Of a DNA stretch of 33,309 nucleotides, positions 29,736 to 33,309 are shown one piece after another. Position 1 is the first letter of the stretch, and every line of letters begins with the position of its first letter. Source of the DNA: Peptococcaceae bacterium (GTDB taxonomy: Bacteria; Bacillota; Dehalobacteriia; UBA4068; UBA4997); contig JAAWKH010000021.1 of NCBI GenBank assembly GCA_022797295.1, positions 1 to 33,309 on the forward strand, given 5' to 3'. The translations under genes and the position numbers were made by a program. The notes under the pieces were generated by a model that did not search any database, had not been told where the DNA came from, and saw nothing but the letters and a program-made list of their open reading frames with translations.

Positions 29736-30929
29736 CTATTTTAAAAGAAAGGTAACCCTCACCTGCCCGCCGCCTGTCTCAGCATTGGCAAGCTGCAAAA
29801 CGCCGCCGTGCTGCCGACAAATCACCGTACAAATATACAAACCCAGCCCAAAATGCTCCGCTCGTTCCGACTCGCTATAATACGGCTCCGCCGCCAATTT
29901 TAACGCCTCCTGGGAAAAGCCGGGGCCGTCGTCAGTCACCGTCAGACAAAGCCAAACCGCCCCGTCCTGCTGCCTTAAAACCAACTCCATATGCACCGTT
30001 TGGGTTGCATAACGCACCGCATTATTCAGCAAATTTTCCGCCACATTAGCCACAAGCTCCTTATCCAAAGCCAAATGCGGCATCGAGGCCAACAGCCCAG
30101 CCTGAAAATGCAGCTTTCGCCCACCGCTTCGACAAACCAGCTCAGCCAAATCGCGCAGACCTTCAACCAACTGCGTCCAATCAAGCGGCGCCCATTCCGG
30201 CGCAATATCCTCCAATCGCTGCAAATTGCTCATACTCTCCACATAACGCGTCAGCCGGTGCAACTGCCGGTGCATAACCGCCGCCGTTTCTCTGCTGGCC
30301 ACTTCCTCGCTTTGCTGCAAAAGCTCTGTATAACCTTGTAAAACTGTCAACGGCGTACGTAGGTCATGCGCAAAAGCCCGGTTCAGCCGCCGACGGCTTT
30401 CCAGTTGCCGCCACATTTCCGTCAAATTGGCTGCCAGCTTGAAACGCATCAGCTCAAAACTAGCACAGAGCTGTCCCAGCTCATCCTGCCGGCCACAATC
30501 CAAAGCAAAATCCAGGTCATTTTCCGCAATCTTTTCAGCCGCCAGCTGCAACTCCGCCAACGGCGCCCGCAACTTCTGAACCCAAAAAAGCCAAGCCGCC
30601 GCAAAAATGCTCAGCGCAGCGTAAATCGGCACCGCCAACGACGGCGCCAGCCTCAGCCAACTCATCAAACGTTCATCCGCCGCGGTCAGTTGAGCTGGGT
30701 CGGTGTAAATAATCGCCCCGTCGCCCAACCGCTCCCCTTGTTCATTGGTAAGGTAATAACGCACCGCCGGCCCGCTGCTATATTTGGCCAAAATCTGTTT
30801 TTGCCCCCAATCGCAAATACCGTGAGTAACCAGGCATAGCAGCAAAGCCAAACCAGCAAACAGCAGAACATAACAAACAAAGCTGTGCCGAAGCGGCATA
30901 TTCCGCCAGTGTTCTGCTATTTTGCCCAT
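29736..30929 (-). CDS. HAMP-type sensor histidine kinase
   Basis: A 397-aa sensor. Membrane helices are near 13-35 and 96-118, enclosing a small external domain of about 60 residues, then a HAMP linker (LRAPLAELQLAAEKIAENDL), the H-box AFAHDLRTPLTVLQGYTELL, N-box VAENLLNNAVRYA, and G-boxes DDGPGFS and FGLGLYICTVIC. The short sensor domain gives no clue to the ligand. The ATG at 30929 overlaps the response-regulator gene by 13 bp with GGGGGGTT upstream; the ATG at 30947 is within that gene. It forms an operon with the regulator. Confidence 0.93.
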   Translation of the reverse strand: MGKIAEHWRNMPLRHSFVCYVLLFAGLALLLCLVTHGICDWGQKQILAKYSSGPAVRYYLTNEQGERLGDGAIIYTDPAQLTAADERLMSWLRLAPSLAVPIYAALSIFAAAWLFWVQKLRAPLAELQLAAEKIAENDLDFALDCGRQDELGQLCASFELMRFKLAANLTEMWRQLESRRRLNRAFAHDLRTPLTVLQGYTELLQQSEEVASRETAAVMHRQLHRLTRYVESMSNLQRLEDIAPEWAPLDWTQLVEGLRDLAELVCRSGGRKLHFQAGLLASMPHLALDKELVANVAENLLNNAVRYATQTVHMELVLRQQDGAVWLCLTVTDDGPGFSQEALKLAAEPYYSESERAEHFGLGLYICTVICRQHGGVLQLANAETGGGQVRVTFLLK

Positions 30930-31630
30930 TTGTAGCCAACCCCCCAAACGGTTTCAATATACTGCCGATTATTGCCCGAGGTTGCGGCGGCGGCAATTTT
31001 GGCCCTAATCCGCCGAATATGCTCCGCCACCACACTGCTTTCCCCCTCGCTGTCCCAACCCCAAATCCGCTCGTAAATGCGTTCTTTGTCAAAAACCTGA
31101 CCAGGATTTTGAGCCAAAAGCTCCACAATATCAAACTCCTTTTTGGTCAGATTAATCTCCCGCCCCTGGCAAAACAGGCATCGCTGACCAAAATCAACCG
31201 TCAAATCACCGTAAAAATTAATCTGCGTCCGCGCCCCTGCCGCGTGCCGCGCCTCCCGGCGCAAATGCGCCTGCACACGCGCTTTCAGCTCCCGCAAGGA
31301 AAACGGCTTCACAATGTAATCATCAGCGCCGGCAGCAAAGCCCTGCAACTTGTCGGTTTCCTCAATGCGGGCTGTCAGGAAAATTATTGGCCCAGCAAAA
31401 TAGTCACGAATTTGCCGGCACAGCTGCAAACCGTCCTGGCCTGGCATTTGAATATCCAGCAGCAAACAATCCGGCTGTTTAGCCAACTTCCCCAACGCCT
31501 CCTCCGCATTGCCTGCCGTCAGCACCAGATAACCACAATCACGCAAAAACCCCGCCAGCATTGTCAAAATATCCGGTTCATCATCCACCACCAACAGCCG
31601 TTGCTGCTTATATTCCGCCAATTCGCTCAC
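30917..31630 (-). CDS. OmpR-family response regulator
   Basis: A 237-aa regulator. The receiver has LLVVDDEPDIL (acidic pocket), the phospho-acceptor Asp in CLLLDIQMPGQDGLQ, IIFLTAR and the switch Lys in DDYIVKPFSLREL. The OmpR-type winged helix ends LTKKEFDIVELLAQNPGQVF, VAEHIRRIRAKI and TVWGVGYKW. The GTG at 31630 abuts its possible SD; a TTG at 31621 with AAGGTGA five nt upstream is a good alternative and gives an N-terminus closer to the family. Promoter at 31652-31680. Confidence 0.93.
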   Translation of the reverse strand: MSELAEYKQQRLLVVDDEPDILTMLAGFLRDCGYLVLTAGNAEEALGKLAKQPDCLLLDIQMPGQDGLQLCRQIRDYFAGPIIFLTARIEETDKLQGFAAGADDYIVKPFSLRELKARVQAHLRREARHAAGARTQINFYGDLTVDFGQRCLFCQGREINLTKKEFDIVELLAQNPGQVFDKERIYERIWGWDSEGESSVVAEHIRRIRAKIAAAATSGNNRQYIETVWGVGYKWAK

Positions 31631-31651
31631 CTTCTATAGCTTTATAATACT

Positions 31652-31680
31652 ATTGTATTATTTTAACCGCTAAAAATCAA
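31652..31680 (-). promoter_or_regulatory. Sigma-A promoter of the two-component operon
   Basis: Minus strand: -35 TTGATT (31680-31675), 17-bp spacer, -10 TACAAT (31657-31652), about 20 nt before the regulator start. Confidence 0.7.
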
Positions 31681-31696
31681 CTTTTTATCAACTTAT

Positions 31697-32806
31697 CTAG
31701 CAATTTCCTGGTTCACTTTCCGCCTCATTTTGCAAGGCCGCAAAGTAGGCCCGATTATACGCCACCGCCGGACAATCCGGCTTAAACTGCGCCGCCCGCT
31801 CATTGTAAGCCGCCGCCTCAATATTGCGCCCCAACCGGTTGTAGCAAACGCAGATTTGCAGACAAGGCAAATAACCATAAGCGTCTTGCTGCACAAAACC
31901 ACCGCTTGCGTCCCTCCGTTGGCAATCCAAAGCCCGCTGATACCAATATATCGCCTGCTCCCAAGCCTCCTCCTCCACAAAATGCCGGCCCAAATCACAG
32001 CAGATTTCCGCCCGCGGCAAGTCATAGGCAAAACTATGCAAAAGCGCCGCCAACGCCCGCTGCCGCTGGCCCAAGCCATATAAACAAAGGGCTGCATGCC
32101 GACAAGCGTCCAGCTTATTCTCCAACCAACCCCGCCCATCGGCCAGAAAAGCCTCAAAAACAGCCAAAGCCCGCTCATATTGCTTGTGATAATAAAGCTC
32201 CCGCCCATAGTAAAACTGTTGACGAGGTTCCAGCAGTTCCCCCTTAGCCAGCAATCCTTCAAAAATCCGCAGGTTACGGTCAGGATCGCTGGGGTGCAGC
32301 TTCCAATGCGTAACGGCACAATCTCCATAAATCACCTGCCCTTTGGGAGAAATCGCCTCATGTACCGCCCCTTGCCAACACATTGTACCATTGTTGCGGA
32401 TAATCCGCTCCCGATAATAAGAAAAGGTGACGTTTCCCTGCGCGTCAAAACCAACATTATAAGGCAACATCACCACATCCACCTGCGCCCCCAGCCCGGC
32501 TTTCAAATCCTTAAACTTCTGCCGGTCGGCCGCCAACAGAACATCATCCGCATCCAACCACATACAATAGGCGCAGCTGGCCTTAGCAAAGGCTGCATTT
32601 CTGGCCGCAGCAAAATCGTCAATCCAGGTGAAATCAAAAATCCGCTCCGTATAAGCAGCAGCAATTTCTTTAGTGCCATCTTGCGAGCCCGTATCCACAA
32701 TAACAATCTCATCCACCAAATCATATACCGACTCCAAGCAACGGCCCAGCACATCTTCCTCATCCCGCACAATCATACACAGGCTTATGCTGTTTGCTTC
32801 ACTCAA
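31697..32806 (-). CDS. GT2 glycosyltransferase with C-terminal TPR repeats
   Basis: A 369-aa protein. Residues 1-200 are a family-2 glycosyltransferase (SLCMIVRDEEDVLGRCLESV, DEIVIVDTGSQDGTKEIAA and the metal-binding LDADD at 84-88), of the SunS/TPR type. The rest (from ~200) has TPR-like helical pairs (FYYGRELYYHKQYERALAVF, DLGRHFVEEEAWEQAIYWYQ, NRLGRNIEAAAYNERAAQF). Such enzymes glycosylate proteins or peptides. The start is TTG at 32806 with AAGGAGG seven nt upstream. It is directly downstream of the collagen-like gene, which makes the collagen-like protein a likely substrate, by analogy with exosporium glycoproteins. Confidence 0.85.
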   Translation of the reverse strand: MSEANSISLCMIVRDEEDVLGRCLESVYDLVDEIVIVDTGSQDGTKEIAAAYTERIFDFTWIDDFAAARNAAFAKASCAYCMWLDADDVLLAADRQKFKDLKAGLGAQVDVVMLPYNVGFDAQGNVTFSYYRERIIRNNGTMCWQGAVHEAISPKGQVIYGDCAVTHWKLHPSDPDRNLRIFEGLLAKGELLEPRQQFYYGRELYYHKQYERALAVFEAFLADGRGWLENKLDACRHAALCLYGLGQRQRALAALLHSFAYDLPRAEICCDLGRHFVEEEAWEQAIYWYQRALDCQRRDASGGFVQQDAYGYLPCLQICVCYNRLGRNIEAAAYNERAAQFKPDCPAVAYNRAYFAALQNEAESEPGNC

Positions 32807-32821
32807 AGCGCGCCCTCCTTT

Positions 32822-32867
32822 CTAAACTTATAAAATAACGCCCCCACACTGACAGCGCGGAGGCGTT
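32822..32867 (-). terminator. Terminator of the collagen-like gene
   Basis: AACGCC at 32837-32842 pairs with GGCGTT at 32862-32867, with two more GC pairs inside after one mismatch. On the minus strand TTATTTTATAAG follows. It lies between the collagen-like stop and the glycosyltransferase start. Confidence 0.7.
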
Positions 32868-32894
32868 TGCTTTCAATCCTCAAACAACACAGGA

Positions 32895-33309
32895 TTACGG
32901 CGTAGTGCCAGTTGGCCCCTGAGGTATAGTCAAATTCAGTACAAAGTTTGGCGCAGTGCCAGTTATAGTGGCAGTGGCTTGCGTACCAGGCGCACCAGTT
33001 GTCACAGTACCAATGGTAAGAATTGGTGTAGGTGCATCAGCGCCAGTCGGGCCGGTTGCCCCGTCAGCGCCGGCAGGGCCAGTCGGACCGGTGGGGCCGG
33101 TTGCTCCATTCAAACCATCAACACCAGCTGGGCCAGTGGGCCCTGTTGGGCCAGGCAAACCGGCCGCGCCAGTTGCACCGGTTGCACCATCTAAGCCATC
33201 AACACCGGCCGGGCCAGTGGGCCCTGTTGGGCCAGGCAAACCAGCAGGGCCTGTCGGGCCAGTTGCTCCAGCCGCACCAGTGGGGCCAGTCGGTCCGGTG
33301 GGGCCGGTT
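32895..33309 (-). CDS. Collagen-like exosporium-type protein, 5' end outside the window
   Basis: The reading frame is open from the window edge; about 137 residues are visible. It has Gly-X-Y triplets ([30 protein letters not shown]) with a 27-residue unit repeated exactly enough to give an 81-bp DNA repeat, and a non-collagenous end [20 protein letters not shown], then [16 protein letters not shown], known from collagen-like surface proteins of gut Clostridia and similar to BclA-type exosporium proteins. The TTG at 33239 is inside the repeat region and not a true start. It should form a spore-surface trimer and be glycosylated. Confidence 0.85.
   Translation of the reverse strand, partial: TGPTGPTGPTGAAGATGPTGPAGLPGPTGPTGPAGVDGLDGATGATGAAGLPGPTGPTGPAGVDGLNGATGPTGPTGPAGADGATGPTGADAPTPILTIGTVTTGAPGTQATATITGTAPNFVLNLTIPQGPTGTTP
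33060..33300. repeat. 81-bp tandem repeats of the collagen-like gene
   Basis: CCATCAACACC recurs 81 bp apart at about 33114 and 33195, inside longer near-identical units that encode the 27-residue Gly-X-Y block. These repeats make this region prone to copy-number change and misassembly. Confidence 0.75.

Noticed and set aside
32979..33300. Repeats that might suggest a CRISPR array
   Set aside because: They are Gly-X-Y codon repeats in an open frame, with no constant repeat/unique spacer pattern.

Overview
The window looks like chromosomal DNA of a spore-forming, low-to-mid GC Gram-positive bacterium of the Clostridia type. The evidence is: the spore protease GPR next to an alpha/beta-type SASP; a YlbJ-like sporulation membrane protein; a SpoVID/SipL-like LysM coat protein; a collagen-like exosporium-type protein; a CD1247-type protein; Shine-Dalgarno (SD) sites of the AGGAGG type; and many sigma-A promoters with 17-bp spacers. 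I cannot assign a genus from the sequence alone.

Layout. 1-6006 (minus) is a competence block. An FtsE-like ATPase without FtsX is followed by a Lys-rich membrane protein, ComEA, ComEC and a separate ComEC-type metallo-beta-lactamase protein, then a YwqG/DUF1963 protein; a hairpin repeat closes the left edge. 6142-7077 (plus) is a C39-type cysteine peptidase driven from a promoter that overlaps the divergent competence promoter. 7215-11361 (minus) carries housekeeping genes: a CD1247-like Cys/Asp-rich protein, efp, rplS with a leader, hslO and ackA. 11456-15822 carries ylbJ, a coiled-coil protein, rsmD, a 52-aa zinc protein, gpr and SASP. 15910-19188 (minus) has a frameshifted DUF1963-like zinc protein, a YdcZ-type permease and the LysM coat protein. 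19303-21968 has a PRK06851-type ATPase, a divergent cis-prenyltransferase, tRNA-Arg(CCT), tRNA-Gln(CTG) and tadA.

21975-24345 (minus) has an Lsa/CplR-type ABC-F gene under an apparent uORF attenuator, preceded by a RelE/Phd-type toxin-antitoxin pair. 24373-27607 (plus) is a BlaI/M56-peptidase regulatory module with its own double operator and a downstream DUF4097-like exported protein; both exported products carry Trp/acidic tails. 27671-28401 has a small membrane protein and a GNAT acetyltransferase. 28446-29487 (minus) has a lipoprotein and an AP2-domain protein with a 32-nt perfect palindrome upstream. 29736-31630 (minus) is a two-component system. 31697-33309 (minus) is a GT2-TPR glycosyltransferase downstream of a collagen-like gene that runs off the right edge.

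The most promising undescribed items are the attenuator of the ABC-F gene, the AP2 gene with its palindromes, the U UUA AAA frameshift site in the DUF1963-like gene, the comEC split at an A6 tract, the BlaI/M56 module with shared Trp/acidic tails, and the apparently leaderless sigma-E-type ylbJ start. All calls were made by reading the sequence; no database search was run.
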